In this document: one piece after another, positions 28,627-41,144 of the stretch
Numbering within the stretch: position 1 is the first letter of the stretch
How the letters are laid out: every line of letters begins with the position of its first letter
Assembly: GCF_000969645.2 (NCBI RefSeq)
Contig: NZ_CP014222.1
Span: forward strand, 1,116,001-1,180,000
DNA from: Janthinobacterium sp. B9-8
GTDB lineage: Bacteria; Pseudomonadota; Gammaproteobacteria; Burkholderiales; Chitinibacteraceae
Length of the DNA stretch: 64,000 nucleotides
Reading direction: 5' to 3'
Position numbers and translations under genes: made by a program
Notes under the pieces: generated by a model
Database searches by the model: none
What the model saw: only the letters and a program-made list of their open reading frames with translations
Told to the model about the DNA's origin: nothing

Positions 28627-28642
28627 ATGGGGTATTTGTGGC

Positions 28643-29866
28643 TTAAGAGGCGGGTTTACACAGCTCTCTTAGCCGTTGGTTATTGCTTTTGAGCCAAGGG
28701 ACCACTTCATCGCCCGGCATGGGTTTGGCGGTGAGGTAGCCTTGCACAATATCGCAGCCTAATTCTTGTAGAACCACAAGATCTTCTACGGATTCAACGC
28801 CTTCTGCCACGCTTCTGAGCTCTAGTTTTTTGGCGATTTCAATGGCGCTGGCCAAAATAGCCCGCAGGTGAGGCTTGGCATGCGCACCATCGACAAAAGA
28901 GCGATCAAGTTTTAGCTCGGTAAAGGGGATGCGGGAAAGTTGCTGCATCGAGGAAAACCCCGTGCCGTAATCGTCAATCGATAAGCCAAAGCCTTTAAGC
29001 CTTAGCCTTGCCAGTGTGCCAAGTGCATTGCCCACATCACCCATAACGGCGGTTTCGGTGATTTCCAGCACAATAAAGCTGGGGTCAATTGCGTAGCTGG
29101 CTACTTTTTGGGCGATATGCTCGGCAAAAGTCGAGTTGGATAAAGACAGCATGGATAAATTAATCGCCACGGTGATTTTTAATCCACGCTCGTGCCAGTG
29201 CCGGCATTGTTGCAGCGCTAAATCTAAAATCTCCATGGTTAATTCATTAATCAAGCCATATTCTTCGGCAATAGAAATAAATTGCGAAGGCATCACTAGG
29301 CCTTTTTCCGGGTGCTGCCAGCGAATGAGCGTTTCAACTCCTTTAATAACCCCTGTTTTAATTGAGATTTTGGGCTGAAAATAGGCAACAAACTGATGTT
29401 CGATCAGTGCTTTGGTGATTTCAGATGCGGCCATAACGACTTCTGGTCGCGTTTGTAGGTTTTCTTTGGTAATGGGCTTGAAGTGATCGAGAGCTTTGCT
29501 GAGCAGTGGCAGTGTCAGAGGCTTTTTGATTGCGCCAAGAACGGGTAGTCCATATGCTTTTAGCATGGTTTCTACCGATGAAATCAAAGCATCTTCTTTG
29601 GCGCTGGAAACGATGACAGAAACAGGTATCGCCCTGTGTGCTAGTTCTTGAATCAGCTCAATACCGTCCATGCCCGGCATTTCTAAATCAATCAGCATGA
29701 CATCGGGCAAGGGAGAGTTTTGCAATAACAGCAGGGCCTCATTGCCATCTGAAGCTTCACCCATGACATGCAGCCCCAGCTCAGTGCAAATGGCTGCGGC
29801 ATGCATTCTTTGGATCAGGCTGTCTTCAACAATAAAAACATTGAGTTCGAATGGCATAAGATTCAC
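28643..29866 (-). CDS. Response regulator with receiver and EAL phosphodiesterase domains
   Basis: Residues ~8-130 form a receiver domain with acidic pocket (VEDS), the phosphorylation Asp in [11 protein letters not shown] and the Lys in IKKPL. Residues ~155-400 are an EAL domain for c-di-GMP hydrolysis. The signature reads ETL ([11 protein letters not shown]) and the loop 6 motif reads DDYGTGFSS. The Glu, Asp and AEGVES residues needed for catalysis are kept, so it is probably active. It overlaps the cheB stop (GTGA), with a GTG at 29866. An ATG at 29857 preceded by GGTGA is an equally good start. It is the output end of the chemosensory operon. Confidence 0.9.
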   Translation of the reverse strand: MNLMPFELNVFIVEDSLIQRMHAAAICTELGLHVMGEASDGNEALLLLQNSPLPDVMLIDLEMPGMDGIELIQELAHRAIPVSVIVSSAKEDALISSVETMLKAYGLPVLGAIKKPLTLPLLSKALDHFKPITKENLQTRPEVVMAASEITKALIEHQFVAYFQPKISIKTGVIKGVETLIRWQHPEKGLVMPSQFISIAEEYGLINELTMEILDLALQQCRHWHERGLKITVAINLSMLSLSNSTFAEHIAQKVASYAIDPSFIVLEITETAVMGDVGNALGTLARLRLKGFGLSIDDYGTGFSSMQQLSRIPFTELKLDRSFVDGAHAKPHLRAILASAIEIAKKLELRSVAEGVESVEDLVVLQELGCDIVQGYLTAKPMPGDEVVPWLKSNNQRLRELCKPAS

Positions 29867-31011
29867 CGATTAGAAAGTTTGGCAATGACATCCGGGATGC
29901 GTTCAAGGGCAATGATTTCATCATTGGCGTCAAGCTTAATCGCTTCTTTAGGCATGCCAAAAACCACGCAGCTGGCCTCGTCCTGCGCGTAAGTTCGGGC
30001 GCCGGTGTCGTGGAGCTCTTTTAAGCCTCTGGCACCATCATCCCCCATGCCAGTCAGAATAAATCCAATGGCATTACGCCCCGCTGAATTGGCAACCGAT
30101 CGGAATAAAACATCTACAGAGGGGCGATGGCGGCTGACCATAGGGCCGTCAATTACATCCACGTGATATTGAGTGCCATTGCGTTTAACCAGCATATGTT
30201 TGCCTCCCGGAGCAATCAGCGCCAGCCCCGGCAGAATACGATCATTACTCTTGGCTTCCCGGACTTCAATTTGCGACAGACTATTAAGACGAGCCGCAAA
30301 GGTGGCTGTGAATTTCTCTGGCATATGCTGAACAATCACGATGCCCGGCGATGTTTTAGGTAGCTCTGGCAAGATGGATTCCAGTGCCTGAGTCCCTCCT
30401 GTTGATGTGCCAATGGCAATGATTTTTTGTGTGGTTTGAATCGTGCCCTGGCCTGCGGTGGCTTGCAGAATGGCATCGGCTGATAATTTGGGAGAGCTCA
30501 TCCTTTCCTGCATGATGCTGGTGGCGGAGCCGTTGCCCGTTGAGGTGTGGTTTGCAATGGGCAGTGGTGATGCCGGTGATGTGGGTGTGGTGCTGGTGCG
30601 CAGCCTTTGTAGTCTGGCCATCGAGGCGGCCCGAATGGCGTGTAGTAAGTCTGCCGAGCTATCTTGAATAAAGTCCCGAACCCCTAAGGAAGGCTTGGTG
30701 ATAATCGCGAGCGCCCCTGCGGACAGGGCCTGCATGGTGATTTCGGCTCCTTTTTCCGTAAGTGATGAGCAGATTACAACCGGTGTTGGGCGTTCGGCCA
30801 TGATTTTTTTTAGAAAAGTGAGGCCATCCATGCGGGGCATTTCGATATCCAGCACAATCACATCCGGCCATTCTTTTTCCATCTTTTCGCGGGCAAAAAT
30901 GGGGTCGGGTGCAGAGCCGATAACGACGATATCGCTGGCCTTGGAGAGCGTGTCGAGCATGACTTGCCGCACTACCGCAGAATCATCAACGATCATAACT
31001 TTAATGGCCAT
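29863..31011 (-). CDS. cheB: Protein-glutamate methylesterase/deamidase CheB
   Basis: The 382-residue protein has an N-terminal receiver domain (Asp55 in [11 protein letters not shown]). A Ser/Thr/Pro-rich linker (about 138-185) follows, then the CheB esterase domain. The catalytic residues are Ser203 in [12 protein letters not shown], His229 in VQHMPEKFT, and Asp in [10 protein letters not shown] (324/325). It removes methyl groups from chemoreceptors when phosphorylated by CheA. No cheR is found in the operon. The gene starts 133 bases after the cheD stop and may have its own promoter there. Confidence 0.94.
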   Translation of the reverse strand: MAIKVMIVDDSAVVRQVMLDTLSKASDIVVIGSAPDPIFAREKMEKEWPDVIVLDIEMPRMDGLTFLKKIMAERPTPVVICSSLTEKGAEITMQALSAGALAIITKPSLGVRDFIQDSSADLLHAIRAASMARLQRLRTSTTPTSPASPLPIANHTSTGNGSATSIMQERMSSPKLSADAILQATAGQGTIQTTQKIIAIGTSTGGTQALESILPELPKTSPGIVIVQHMPEKFTATFAARLNSLSQIEVREAKSNDRILPGLALIAPGGKHMLVKRNGTQYHVDVIDGPMVSRHRPSVDVLFRSVANSAGRNAIGFILTGMGDDGARGLKELHDTGARTYAQDEASCVVFGMPKEAIKLDANDEIIALERIPDVIAKLSNR

Positions 31012-31144
31012 GGTTTAACCTTGCTAAGTGGACATAATCTTAGTTATAGGGGGTTAATAATGATTATGCTTTTGGTGTTTCTTTTTTTTGAGGGTAAATA
31101 TATTAGAGAGGTTTTATTTTAAAAAAAGAGTAATTCGATTGGGC

Positions 31145-31624
31145 TTAACGCAGAAATCGCTTCACGCCTATTTTGCCGGTGCTTAAATCAAGAATCACTT
31201 TGCGGGAGTAACCGCCACCCGTGTCTTCGTATTCAATATTAAGTGAGGCATTCAGCAATAGTTGCTTGGCCGCTTTGATATTTCTGCTGCCAATTGAGGA
31301 TTCTTTGCTATTAGGTTGCAAAATCTGGCTGCCACCATAAATTTGATAGTGGTATTGATTGGGAGCGGAGGCATGCTGCTGCATTAGTTGGCAAAGGAGT
31401 TCAAAGGCGTCGCTGCCATAGCGCCCATCTGGGGCAGAAGGCCGGTGTGCTTGGGGTAAGAGAAAGTGGCACATGCCGCCAAGCTGGCGTTGAGGGTGCC
31501 ATGCGGTGATGGCAAGGCAGGAGCCTAGCAGTGTGCAGAGCTGATCGGGCGCTTGAGCAAAGCGAACATCTCCGGGGAGTAAGATAATGCGTTTGCCTGC
31601 CATGGTCAGGCGTTTATTGCTCAT
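31145..31624 (-). CDS. cheD: Chemoreceptor glutamine deamidase CheD
   Basis: The ~159-residue protein has the CheD catalytic Cys in TLLGSCLAITAWHP and His in GGMCHFLLP. The conserved IYGGSQIL and GSRNI segments follow, as does a DTGGGYSRKV loop. CheD deamidates receptor glutamines. I choose the ATG at 31624 (MSNKRLTMAG), which overlaps the cheW stop; the ATG at 31633 is possible. It lies between cheW and cheB. Confidence 0.92.
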   Translation of the reverse strand: MSNKRLTMAGKRIILLPGDVRFAQAPDQLCTLLGSCLAITAWHPQRQLGGMCHFLLPQAHRPSAPDGRYGSDAFELLCQLMQQHASAPNQYHYQIYGGSQILQPNSKESSIGSRNIKAAKQLLLNASLNIEYEDTGGGYSRKVILDLSTGKIGVKRFLR

Positions 31625-32180
31625 GCATATCATGAGTAGGGTAGTGCTCCAGCGATAACTTTAATGGCTCATCAACCAGCTCGGCCATTTCACCCAAAGA
31701 AAGCGCATGGTTTACATCGAGGATAATGACGAATTTTTCATTGATGCTACCAATGCCCGCTATAAATTCACTGCGCATTTTGGCGCCAAATTCGGGGGGA
31801 GATTCTATTTTTGCCGCAGCAATTTCGATTACTTCGTTAACGGAATCAACCAATACACCAATATCATGATATTCATTGGCAAAAAAGACCTCCAGAATCA
31901 CAACACAAGAGCGTCGCCCAATCTGGCTGCTCCCCTTGCCTAGGCGCACAGCCAGATCAATGACCGGCACAACCGCACCGCGCATATTGATTACGCCATG
32001 TATAAAGCGCGGCATAAGCGGCACTTCGGTAACGCCTGCATACTCAATAATTTCTTTGATATTGTGAATCACCACTGCAAACAGCTCTTGATTTAATGTA
32101 AATGTAAGGTACTGTTTTTCTTCTGCCGGTGCCGCGGCCAAATGACTTTCCTTGTTTTTCCTCAGGCTACGAATATCCAT
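31614..32180 (-). CDS. cheW: Chemotaxis coupling protein CheW
   Basis: The 188-residue protein is a single CheW domain. It has YLTFTLNQELFAVVIHNIKE, VPLMPRFIHGVINMRGAVVPVIDL-type core strands and IGVLVDSVNEV. It bridges chemoreceptors to CheA. It carries a longer N-terminal tail (about 20 residues) than the minimal CheW. It lies 41 bases after the chemoreceptor gene. Confidence 0.94.
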   Translation of the reverse strand: MDIRSLRKNKESHLAAAPAEEKQYLTFTLNQELFAVVIHNIKEIIEYAGVTEVPLMPRFIHGVINMRGAVVPVIDLAVRLGKGSSQIGRRSCVVILEVFFANEYHDIGVLVDSVNEVIEIAAAKIESPPEFGAKMRSEFIAGIGSINEKFVIILDVNHALSLGEMAELVDEPLKLSLEHYPTHDMHEQ

Positions 32181-32221
32181 GACGAGTTTCCTTAAATAAT
32201 ATTCAGCAAATCAGCCCGTAT

Positions 32222-33799
32222 CTAAGACGGGAAGCGGGCTGAGACGCTCGCTGCGGGGTGTTTAGGGTTATTTCTTGATGCTTTTTCTGTCTGAAAAAAC
32301 CCAATCATTTCTTGCAGGCGTGAAGCATGAATAGAGAGCTCTTCGGCTGTTGAGTTGAGCTGCTCTGCTGCTGCTGCATTGCCTTGGGTTGCTTGGGAAA
32401 TTTGGCTCATTGCAGTGTTGATTTGCTCAATGCCACTGGATTGCTCTTGAGATGCGGCCGAGATTTCCTCAACCAAGTCGGCTGTTTTTTTAATTAAAGG
32501 CACAATTTCACCTAGCCTTTCCCCCGCACTGGCCGCCTGGCTCACACTACTCCCTGCCAGCTCGCTGATTTCTTGTGCTGCAATTTGGCTGCGCTCGGCA
32601 AGCTTACGTACTTCTGCCGCAACAACAGCAAAGCCTTTGCCATGCTCGCCCGCGCGTGCGGCCTCAATGGCCGCATTAAGGGCCAACAGATTGGTTTGAT
32701 AGGCAATATCATCAATGATTTTAATTTTTCCGGCGATTTGCTGCATGGCGAGGATGGTGGCTTTGACCGCTATGCCGCCTTCAGTAGCCTTATGCGATGC
32801 CTTGCTGGCGATGCTTTCGGTGACTTTTGCGTTTTCACTGTTTTGTGAAACCGTTGCGGTGATTTCTTCAAGGGATGAGCTGGTTTCTTCAATGCTGGCT
32901 GCTTGCTCGGAAGCATTTTGAGACAGGTTTTGTGATGAAGCGTTGACTTGTTCAGAGGAGCTGGCCAGCGAGTTGGATGTGGAGTAGATATCACTCATTA
33001 CCTGATTGAGGGTGTGCGCCATTCTTTGTAATGAAAAAATAATGCTTGATTCATCGCCTTTCATTAATAAAGCATTAATAGTTAAATCGCCTGAGGCCAC
33101 TTTGTTTGCAATATTGACGGCAAGGCTGGGTTCTCCGCCGATTTGCCGGGTAATTTGCCGGGTAATGAAAAATGCGATGAAAATGGACAAAATAAATGAA
33201 ACAAAAATAATAAATGACATAAGAGCAATAATTTGTGATGACATGTTGTTTGCGTGTTCAAATGATTTTTTACTGCTGGCTTCTTTGATGTCGAGCAGTG
33301 CGCTGAGCGCATCGTCAAATCTTTGAAATGTAGGGCGGACCTCGTTGATAATAATTAATTTTGAAACTTCAGTTTCTTTTTCCTGATCTACGGAATCAAT
33401 AAGGTTTTTCTTGGCGATAGTAAAATCCTGCCAGTAACTTGGTAATTCTTTTATTATTTTTATTGCTTCTTCTGTTTGTTGGGTGTCGTTAAATTTTCCA
33501 ATAAGATCGAGCATCTTTTTTTCATAGCCATTCATCTCGTCAATAATCTCTTTATGCATTTTTTTATCATTAGCAAATACGTAAAAACTGAGTCGTCTTG
33601 TAAGATAAATCGCCTGCATATTGGCATTGGCATTATCCCTGATCGGTACTAGCTGATCGTTATACATTTCTTTTAAAAGAGAATTGAGCTGGTTGATTTT
33701 GCTGATGCTCAGTACGCCAATTAAAAGTGTAAAACTCGCAATAATGATAAATGAAAAAAATAACTTACTACCCACCTTTGAATTTTTAATCCAGTCCAT
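32222..33799 (-). CDS. Methyl-accepting chemotaxis protein
   Basis: The 525-residue receptor has a first membrane helix at about 13-32. A 4-helix-bundle periplasmic domain of about 150 residues follows, then a second helix near 188-212. After the HAMP region comes a long cytoplasmic coiled coil. The signalling hairpin tip contains [20 protein letters not shown] and [19 protein letters not shown]. The ligand is not known. It lies 4 bases after cheA in the operon, so this receptor is the dedicated input of the pathway. Confidence 0.93.
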   Translation of the reverse strand: MDWIKNSKVGSKLFFSFIIIASFTLLIGVLSISKINQLNSLLKEMYNDQLVPIRDNANANMQAIYLTRRLSFYVFANDKKMHKEIIDEMNGYEKKMLDLIGKFNDTQQTEEAIKIIKELPSYWQDFTIAKKNLIDSVDQEKETEVSKLIIINEVRPTFQRFDDALSALLDIKEASSKKSFEHANNMSSQIIALMSFIIFVSFILSIFIAFFITRQITRQIGGEPSLAVNIANKVASGDLTINALLMKGDESSIIFSLQRMAHTLNQVMSDIYSTSNSLASSSEQVNASSQNLSQNASEQAASIEETSSSLEEITATVSQNSENAKVTESIASKASHKATEGGIAVKATILAMQQIAGKIKIIDDIAYQTNLLALNAAIEAARAGEHGKGFAVVAAEVRKLAERSQIAAQEISELAGSSVSQAASAGERLGEIVPLIKKTADLVEEISAASQEQSSGIEQINTAMSQISQATQGNAAAAEQLNSTAEELSIHASRLQEMIGFFQTEKASRNNPKHPAASVSARFPS

Positions 33800-33803
33800 T
33801 ATT

Positions 33804-36008
33804 CTATCCCCCGAGGGTGTTGCTTGTTATTGCTGAAATAGAAGCAGAAGGAGGAAGCGCTGCTTTAAAAATGCTGTTTCCTTTATATAAAGGATCTGTT
33901 TTTTTGTATGCATATTGGATAAGCTGGCCCACGTCTAAAATTAAAGCAACCTGCCCGGTTCCTAATATGGTTGAGCCGCTAATTCCTTTTAAATCTTTAA
34001 ATAAAGGGCCCAGCGGTTTAATCACCGCTTGAAACTCTCCAATCAGCTTATCAACAACCAGCCCTGCCCGGTTTTGCCCGTATTGGATGACAACAATATT
34101 TTCTTTGCTGCTGCTGTGCTCAGGAAAATCAAACAAGCTGCGCAAGCGAACAAAAGGTAATACCTTGCCACGAAGATTAACAAAACTATGTTGTTCATCG
34201 TCCGAAGTAAGCTCGGTGCATTCGAGGACCAGATCAAGAGGAATCACAAAAGTAGAATCGGCCACCATGACTTGAAAGCCATCAATAATAGCCATGGTGA
34301 GCGGGAGCCTAATTCTAAAAATACTGCCAGTGCCTTCTTCTGATATCACCTCCACTTCGCCGCGTAAATGCTCGATATTGCGTTTTACAACATCCATGCC
34401 AACGCCCCGACCAGATAAATGGGTAACTTTTTCTGCTGTTGAAAAACCGGCCTCAAAAATAAGCTGGTATATTTCATATTCACTTAGTATGGCATCTGGG
34501 CTAATCAGGCTTCTTTCTATGGCTTTATTTATAATACGCTCTTTATTTAAGCCTGCGCCATCGTCACTGATTTCTATTACTACGCTGCCAGAATCATGAA
34601 AAGCATTCAATATAATCTCGCCCTGGGCAGGCTTTCCTTTGGCTATTCTATCTTGTGGTGCTTCAATGCCGTGGTCAATTGCATTGCGTACAATGTGCAT
34701 TAAGGGGTCACTTAGTTTTTCTATCATGCTTTTATCTAGTTCGGTTTCTGTTCCTATCAGCTTAAGGTTTATTTTTTTGTTTAAATCTTTAGTTGCATCG
34801 CGTATCACGCGAGGAAAACGCTCAAACACCTCTTTGATTTGCACCATTCTTAAGTTAAGTGCGCTATCTCTGATTTGTTCTACCAGATCAGAGAGCGTGG
34901 CGCATGCTTCACTCATGCTAGGGTCACTATTTCTTTTGGAAATTAAATTGGCCGCAGCACCCGCAATGACAAGCTCGCCTACCATATTAATTAAGGTATC
35001 CAGTTTGCCGGCTTCTACTTTTATAAATTTGAGTTCATTATTTTTTTTGTCTTCGCTTTGTTTCTGTTTTTTGAGGGCCGCCGCTACAACGGGGGCCGCC
35101 ACTACTTTTTCTTCTACAAAAATACTGCCGAGTTGCCGGCTGGGGTCTGCTTTTTGAATATTTAATATTTCTTTTAGCTCTAAAGCCGTGATTGATCCGC
35201 CTTTTAAAAGAATTTCGCCTAATAGTTGAGGTGGCTCAGGCAGGGAGTTAATAAGATCTATATATTCTTGAATTTTAGCGTGCGGCGGTAAAATGCGTAT
35301 GGTGCTGTCTTGGCGAATAAAGTCGAAAGCGCTTTCTATTGCTTCTTTATCTTGGGATGATTCTAAATCAATTTCAAAACCTAAATAGCATTGTTCGGTC
35401 TCGATTTCATCCAGAGGCGGTATTTTGTCGGTTATGGTATAGATATAGCTTATTTCACCCAGCGTACTTAAATAGCGGATAAACTCAAAGGGATCCATGC
35501 CATTGATTAAATTATTTTTATTAAAGCGCAAAGATAAGTGCCAGTGGGTGTCGCCATGATGTTTTTTTTCGTCTTTTTCAATTCGGTCACTTGAGGCAAT
35601 TGTTTGCACTTCGGTTGATTTTAATAAGTATTCGTCAAGCAGACCAAGCAGGCGTGCACGATTGGGTTCATCCGGGTCTATATTTTCTGTTCTGTTTTCT
35701 ACTGAATTAATTAATAAACTGAGATAATCTTTACAATCGAGCAGCGTAGAAATCATTTTTTCATTGATCTCAATTTCTCTGCTTCTGACTAAATCAAGCA
35801 AGCTTTCCATGCTATGGGTAAAGATAACAATATAATCGAGTGAAAACAGTGCTGCGGAGCCCTTAATGGTGTGTGCTACACGGAAAAGCGCATCAATCTC
35901 CTCGCTACTGGCGTTATTGCCTTCAATCGTGAGCAGGGCAGATTCCATCGAATTGAGTAAATCACGGGCTTCTTCGATGAGGGCTCCTCTGGCGCTGTCT
36001 AAATCCAT
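33804..36008 (-). CDS. cheA: Chemotaxis histidine kinase CheA
   Basis: This 734-residue kinase has an N-terminal Hpt domain with His46 in [14 protein letters not shown] middle region (~165-320) is not clearly recognised. A dimerisation helix pair (~325-400) precedes the HATPase domain, with N-box [12 protein letters not shown] and G-boxes [11 protein letters not shown] and [18 protein letters not shown]-terminal CheW-like domain (~590-720) follows. It autophosphorylates and passes phosphate to CheB and to the REC-EAL regulator; no stand-alone CheY is encoded here. It follows the STAS gene by 9 bases. Confidence 0.94.
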   Translation of the reverse strand: MDLDSARGALIEEARDLLNSMESALLTIEGNNASSEEIDALFRVAHTIKGSAALFSLDYIVIFTHSMESLLDLVRSREIEINEKMISTLLDCKDYLSLLINSVENRTENIDPDEPNRARLLGLLDEYLLKSTEVQTIASSDRIEKDEKKHHGDTHWHLSLRFNKNNLINGMDPFEFIRYLSTLGEISYIYTITDKIPPLDEIETEQCYLGFEIDLESSQDKEAIESAFDFIRQDSTIRILPPHAKIQEYIDLINSLPEPPQLLGEILLKGGSITALELKEILNIQKADPSRQLGSIFVEEKVVAAPVVAAALKKQKQSEDKKNNELKFIKVEAGKLDTLINMVGELVIAGAAANLISKRNSDPSMSEACATLSDLVEQIRDSALNLRMVQIKEVFERFPRVIRDATKDLNKKINLKLIGTETELDKSMIEKLSDPLMHIVRNAIDHGIEAPQDRIAKGKPAQGEIILNAFHDSGSVVIEISDDGAGLNKERIINKAIERSLISPDAILSEYEIYQLIFEAGFSTAEKVTHLSGRGVGMDVVKRNIEHLRGEVEVISEEGTGSIFRIRLPLTMAIIDGFQVMVADSTFVIPLDLVLECTELTSDDEQHSFVNLRGKVLPFVRLRSLFDFPEHSSSKENIVVIQYGQNRAGLVVDKLIGEFQAVIKPLGPLFKDLKGISGSTILGTGQVALILDVGQLIQYAYKKTDPLYKGNSIFKAALPPSASISAITSNTLGG

Positions 36009-36017
36009 GCTTTACTC

Positions 36018-36344
36018 CTAACGCTGGGTGAGCACTAAGGGGTCACCGAGTTCGGCGGCAATATTGTAAAGATCAATCACATCCAGTACGCACTGGCTAT
36101 GCCCATGAAATTGCAGTGCAATGTCTTTTGCATAGGCATATTTTTTTAAACTGATTAAAAGCTGAATGCCTGCGCTATCAATTTCATGCACTTCTGATAA
36201 ATCGAGGTTAATTTTCTTTTCAGATTGAAGCAGCTCTAGCAGCGCTTCCTGAGTTAATTTTGCCGTATAAAGCGATATTTCCCCGCTGATCGAGATGGTG
36301 CAAAGCTCATTATTTATGCTGTGTGTTATGGGCATTGCTTGCAT
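36018..36344 (-). CDS. STAS domain protein (anti-sigma factor antagonist type)
   Basis: The 108-residue protein is a single STAS domain. The phosphorylatable serine is in LSEVHEIDSAGIQLLISL (Ser57). This pattern matches SpoIIAA-like and chemosensory-array-associated STAS proteins. A second ATG gives MPITHS four codons later. As first gene of the cheA operon it probably takes part in the same signalling path; the exact role is not visible from sequence. Confidence 0.85.
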   Translation of the reverse strand: MQAMPITHSINNELCTISISGEISLYTAKLTQEALLELLQSEKKINLDLSEVHEIDSAGIQLLISLKKYAYAKDIALQFHGHSQCVLDVIDLYNIAAELGDPLVLTQR

Positions 36345-37048
36345 CCTGTGGTGGAGAAGGGGGTATCAAAGGCGAATGCTGACAAGATAGTCAGCCATGA
36401 TGCGGCAGACGCAGGCATTGAAGGGCTAGCTATGAAAACGTGCATGTAAATGCTAAGGCTAAAGCCGCTGGCTGTTTGATTGCTGGGGATGGCGGCTTGT
36501 GCGGTATTGCCATTGCGTTTTATGGGCATGCGCTTCATTTTGAAGTCTTTAATTTACGAAAACGGTGACTTATTCATAGTCAATATTGAGCAAACTTGAA
36601 AGCGAGATACTAAATTTGCGACTGTTTACAAGGGCATATCTAACAGTTGGGGCTTGTCCCGATGTAATGAAGCGTTGGCTTTGTTAGATTGAATTATGGT
36701 ATTTGAATGAATAAATACACGCTGCCGGCTGGAGCTAGGCTTAAAAGTAGCGTTTAAGCAGCGTTAATCTGGAATCCACCTGATGGGTTTCTCTACAGGG
36801 TGTACGGCAAGGCGCTTGGGCGGATAGTCTGCTGCGCCTTTATTTAAATTGAAAAGCGTTTGATTTGCCTATGCCTTGTCAAAGTTGTTTTAGCAGCTTG
36901 TTTTTCTTGAATGTCCCTGAGATGAAAGCCTCGTTTAAGGCGCTGGCAGGCGTTTCCGTAAGAGCCGCCAGAACACAGTGCACGCCTTACTTATCTCACT
37001 TATCGTTTTAAGCGCGGCAGGCTGTCAGATTAAAAAGGAGTTTTTTAA
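36345..37048. other. Divergent intergenic region between che and ast operons
   Basis: These 704 bases separate the STAS-che operon (-) from astA (+) and should hold both promoters. On the minus strand a TTGACT lies at 36583-36578. TGAAT half sites at 36690-36694 and 36704-36708 lie in an AT-rich patch and loosely resemble ArgR half-sites. The partial inverted repeat TAAGGCG ... CGCCTTA frames about 36938-36988. AAAAAGGAG upstream of astA is a strong ribosome binding site. I see no protein-coding gene. Confidence 0.4.
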
Positions 37049-38068
37049 ATGTTGATTCGCCCCATTGAGACAGAAGATTTACCCGAGCTACTGGCTTTAG
37101 CCAAGGAAGCGGGGGTGGGGGTAACCACCTTGCAGGCTAACCCTGAGCGCTTGTCTGCACGCATTCTGGCGAGCGAGACTTCGCTTAATGCGGCTGAGCC
37201 TGACGCGGCGGATGCAAGCTATGTGTTTGTGCTGGAAGACGAGCAGACCGGAAAAATTGTGGGCACTTCGGCCATTGAAGCTGCAGTGGGTATGCACGAG
37301 ACTTGGTACAACTATCGCGTCGGTATTAATGTGCACGCGTCCCGTGAGCTGGGTATTTATAAGCAGCTGGAAACATTATTTTTAAATAGTGATATGACCG
37401 GCTCGAGCGAGTTGTGTTCTTTGTTTTTGCTGCCGATCTACCGCAAAGAGGGCAATGGCAGCTTGTTGTCTAAGGCGCGTTTCTTATTTATGGCTGAGCA
37501 TAGTGCGCGATTCTCGCACCGCATTATTGCGGAAATGCGCGGGATTTCGGATGAAGACGGCCGCTCGCCATTTTGGGAGAGCTTGGGCCGTCATTTTTTC
37601 CGTATGGATTTTGCGCGTGCCGATTTCCTGTCCTATGTGGGTAGCAAATCCTTTATTGCCGAGCTGATGCCTCAGCACCCGATTTATACCTGTTTCCTGC
37701 CCGAGGAAGCTCGTGTGGCGATTGGCGAAGTGCACGCGGCAACTCGCCCGGCGCGCGCCATGCTGGAGGCCGAGGGCTTTCATTACCAGGGCTATGTCGA
37801 TATTTTTGACGCGGGCCCCACGCTGGAGTGCGAGCTGGATCAGGTGCGTGCTGTTCGGGCCAGCGGCTGCTATCAGGCCGAATTAGTGACGGCTGAGGCG
37901 GGGGTTCCATGGCTGGTATCTAATCGCCGTTTGGTAGGCTTTCGCTGTGTGCTGGCCATTGCGCAAAAAACAGAAAATGGCTTGCAGCTTACGCAAGGTA
38001 TTTTAGACCAGCTTGGGATTGCTGATGGCGATAGCGTGCGCGCTGTGCCCTTATCTGCCAAGGAGTAA
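37049..38068 (+). CDS. astA: Arginine N-succinyltransferase
   Basis: AstA transfers succinyl from succinyl-CoA to arginine, the first step of the AST arginine catabolic pathway. The 339-residue protein begins MLIRPIETEDLPELLALA. It carries the family segments ELCSLFLLPIYRKEGNGSLL, RGISDEDGRSPFWESLG and YVGSKSFIAELMPQHPIY. It is preceded by AAGGAG, opens the ast operon and ends 3 bases before astD. Confidence 0.95.
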   Translation: MLIRPIETEDLPELLALAKEAGVGVTTLQANPERLSARILASETSLNAAEPDAADASYVFVLEDEQTGKIVGTSAIEAAVGMHETWYNYRVGINVHASRELGIYKQLETLFLNSDMTGSSELCSLFLLPIYRKEGNGSLLSKARFLFMAEHSARFSHRIIAEMRGISDEDGRSPFWESLGRHFFRMDFARADFLSYVGSKSFIAELMPQHPIYTCFLPEEARVAIGEVHAATRPARAMLEAEGFHYQGYVDIFDAGPTLECELDQVRAVRASGCYQAELVTAEAGVPWLVSNRRLVGFRCVLAIAQKTENGLQLTQGILDQLGIADGDSVRAVPLSAKE

Positions 38069-39538
<1,470 letters not shown>

Positions 39539-39654
39539 CCTGAAAAGAAGTATTTTTTAAAGTTTGCAGAGGCTGGGATTTATAGGCGGTATGGCGAGTT
39601 TTATTGTTGATTGCCGTGATTTCTGCAGATGTTTTGTCATATTAAGGAAGAAAA

Positions 39655-40992
39655 ATGTCGACCAGTTTTGAAGCTAATTTTGATGGTTTAGTTGGGCCTA
39701 CTCACCATTATGGCGGCCATTCTTTTGGTAATGTGGCCTCCACATCCAACGCCAATAAAGCCGCCAACCCGCGTGAAGCGGCTAAGCAAGGCCTTGCCAA
39801 AATGAAAGCGCTGGCCGATATGGGCTACAAGCAGGGCGTGTTTGTGCCACAAGAGCGCCCGGCCATTGGCCTGCTGCGCGATTTAGGTTTTAGCGGCGAT
39901 GATGCCAGCGTGCTGGCTGCGGTGGCTAAAGCCTCGCCGGGGCTGCTGGCTAATGTGTCATCCGCTTCCAGTATGTGGACAGCCAATGCCGCCACGGTGA
40001 GCCCTTCAGCAGATACGGTTGATGGCCGCGTGCACTTTACTGCTGCTAATTTGCAAAATAAATTTCACCGCGCCATTGAGCATGCTCAAACCACCCGCTC
40101 GCTTAAAGCGATGTTTAATAATGATGCGGTCTTTGCACATCACGATGCGTTGCCGATGCAAGCTGTATTTGGCGACGAAGGCGCGGCGAATCACACCCGG
40201 TTTTGTCACGATTATGGCCAGCTTGGGGTTGAATTCTTTGTTTATGGTCGCCAGCATTGGGGCGGCGGCGTTGAGCCGCAAAAATTCCCAGCCCGGCAAA
40301 CGCGTGAAGCCGGTGAGGCGATTGCTCGTTTACATGGCTTAAGCGCCGATCACATGGTGTTTGCTCAGCAAAACCCAGCGGTGATTGACGCCGGCGTGTT
40401 TCACAATGATGTGATTTCGGTCGGCAATCAAAATGTGTTGTTTAGCCATGAAACGGCCTTTTTGCGCCAGGCTGCAGTCTATGCCGAGCTGGACGCTAAG
40501 CTCGGTGGTGGTTTGCAAGTGATTGAAGTGCCACTGGCCCAAGTCAGCGTGGCCGATGCGGTGAAGTCCTATCTGTTTAACAGCCAGCTATTAGCGCGTG
40601 CCGATGGTCGCCAGAATCTGGTTGTGCCGGATGAATGCCGCGCCACGCCCGCGGTTTGGGATTATCTGCAAGGCATGCTGGCCAGCAATGGCCCGATTGC
40701 CGAGCTGATGGTGTTTGATTTGAAGCAAAGCATGCAAAATGGCGGTGGCCCGGCTTGTTTACGCTTACGCGTAGCTTTGAAAGAAAAAGAACTGGCGGCG
40801 GTGAATCCGCATATCTGGATGAACGACGCGCTGTTTGCCAAGCTAAATACATGGGTAGACCAGCATTATCGTGATCGCCTTACCGAAGCAGATTTGGCCG
40901 ATCCTAAGCTGATTATTGAAGTGCGCACTGCGCTGGATGAGCTGACACAGATTTTACATCTTGGCTCGATTTATCCTTGCCAGCTTGCTTGA
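39655..40992 (+). CDS. astB: N-succinylarginine dihydrolase
   Basis: AstB releases two ammonia and CO2 from succinylarginine, giving succinylornithine. The 445-residue protein starts with [20 protein letters not shown], and the catalytic Cys-His-Glu set of the guanidine-modifying fold is expected. [10 protein letters not shown] at the C-terminus is typical and probably holds the nucleophilic Cys. The start ATG follows AAGGAAG. A hairpin terminator follows 10 bases downstream. Confidence 0.95.
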   Translation: MSTSFEANFDGLVGPTHHYGGHSFGNVASTSNANKAANPREAAKQGLAKMKALADMGYKQGVFVPQERPAIGLLRDLGFSGDDASVLAAVAKASPGLLANVSSASSMWTANAATVSPSADTVDGRVHFTAANLQNKFHRAIEHAQTTRSLKAMFNNDAVFAHHDALPMQAVFGDEGAANHTRFCHDYGQLGVEFFVYGRQHWGGGVEPQKFPARQTREAGEAIARLHGLSADHMVFAQQNPAVIDAGVFHNDVISVGNQNVLFSHETAFLRQAAVYAELDAKLGGGLQVIEVPLAQVSVADAVKSYLFNSQLLARADGRQNLVVPDECRATPAVWDYLQGMLASNGPIAELMVFDLKQSMQNGGGPACLRLRVALKEKELAAVNPHIWMNDALFAKLNTWVDQHYRDRLTEADLADPKLIIEVRTALDELTQILHLGSIYPCQLA

Positions 40993-41001
40993 TAGAAAGT
41001 G

Positions 41002-41024
41002 GGGCGCGTGATGCGCCCTTTTTT
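41002..41024 (+). terminator. Terminator after astB
   Basis: A 6-bp GGGCGC / GCGCCC stem with loop GTGAT is followed by TTTTTT. It separates astADB from astE, so astE may need its own promoter. Confidence 0.8.
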
Positions 41025-41071
41025 GTTTCTGGCTTTGCTTACGTAGAGCTTTGATTTGAACGACAGAATGC

Positions 41072-41098
41072 GTGGGCATTTATCGGCGGCATGCCCAC
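41072..41098. promoter_or_regulatory. Hairpin in the astE leader
   Basis: GTGGGCAT (41072-41079) and ATGCCCAC (41091-41098) form a perfect 8-bp stem with an 11-base loop in the 150-base gap before astE. There is no T-run, so it is an operator or leader structure rather than a terminator. Its role is not known. Confidence 0.4.
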
Positions 41099-41144
41099 CG
41101 CAACCATCTGCTAGACTGATAAGCCGCCCAAAAGATCTCGCAAA

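Noticed and set aside
36326..36538. 70-codon frame upstream of the STAS gene
   Set aside because: It overlaps the start of the STAS gene, which is strongly supported, and has no family resemblance.
36690..36708. ArgR operators upstream of astA
   Set aside because: Only TGAAT half sites match and spacing is 14 rather than about 21 bases, so it is mentioned only as a loose resemblance.
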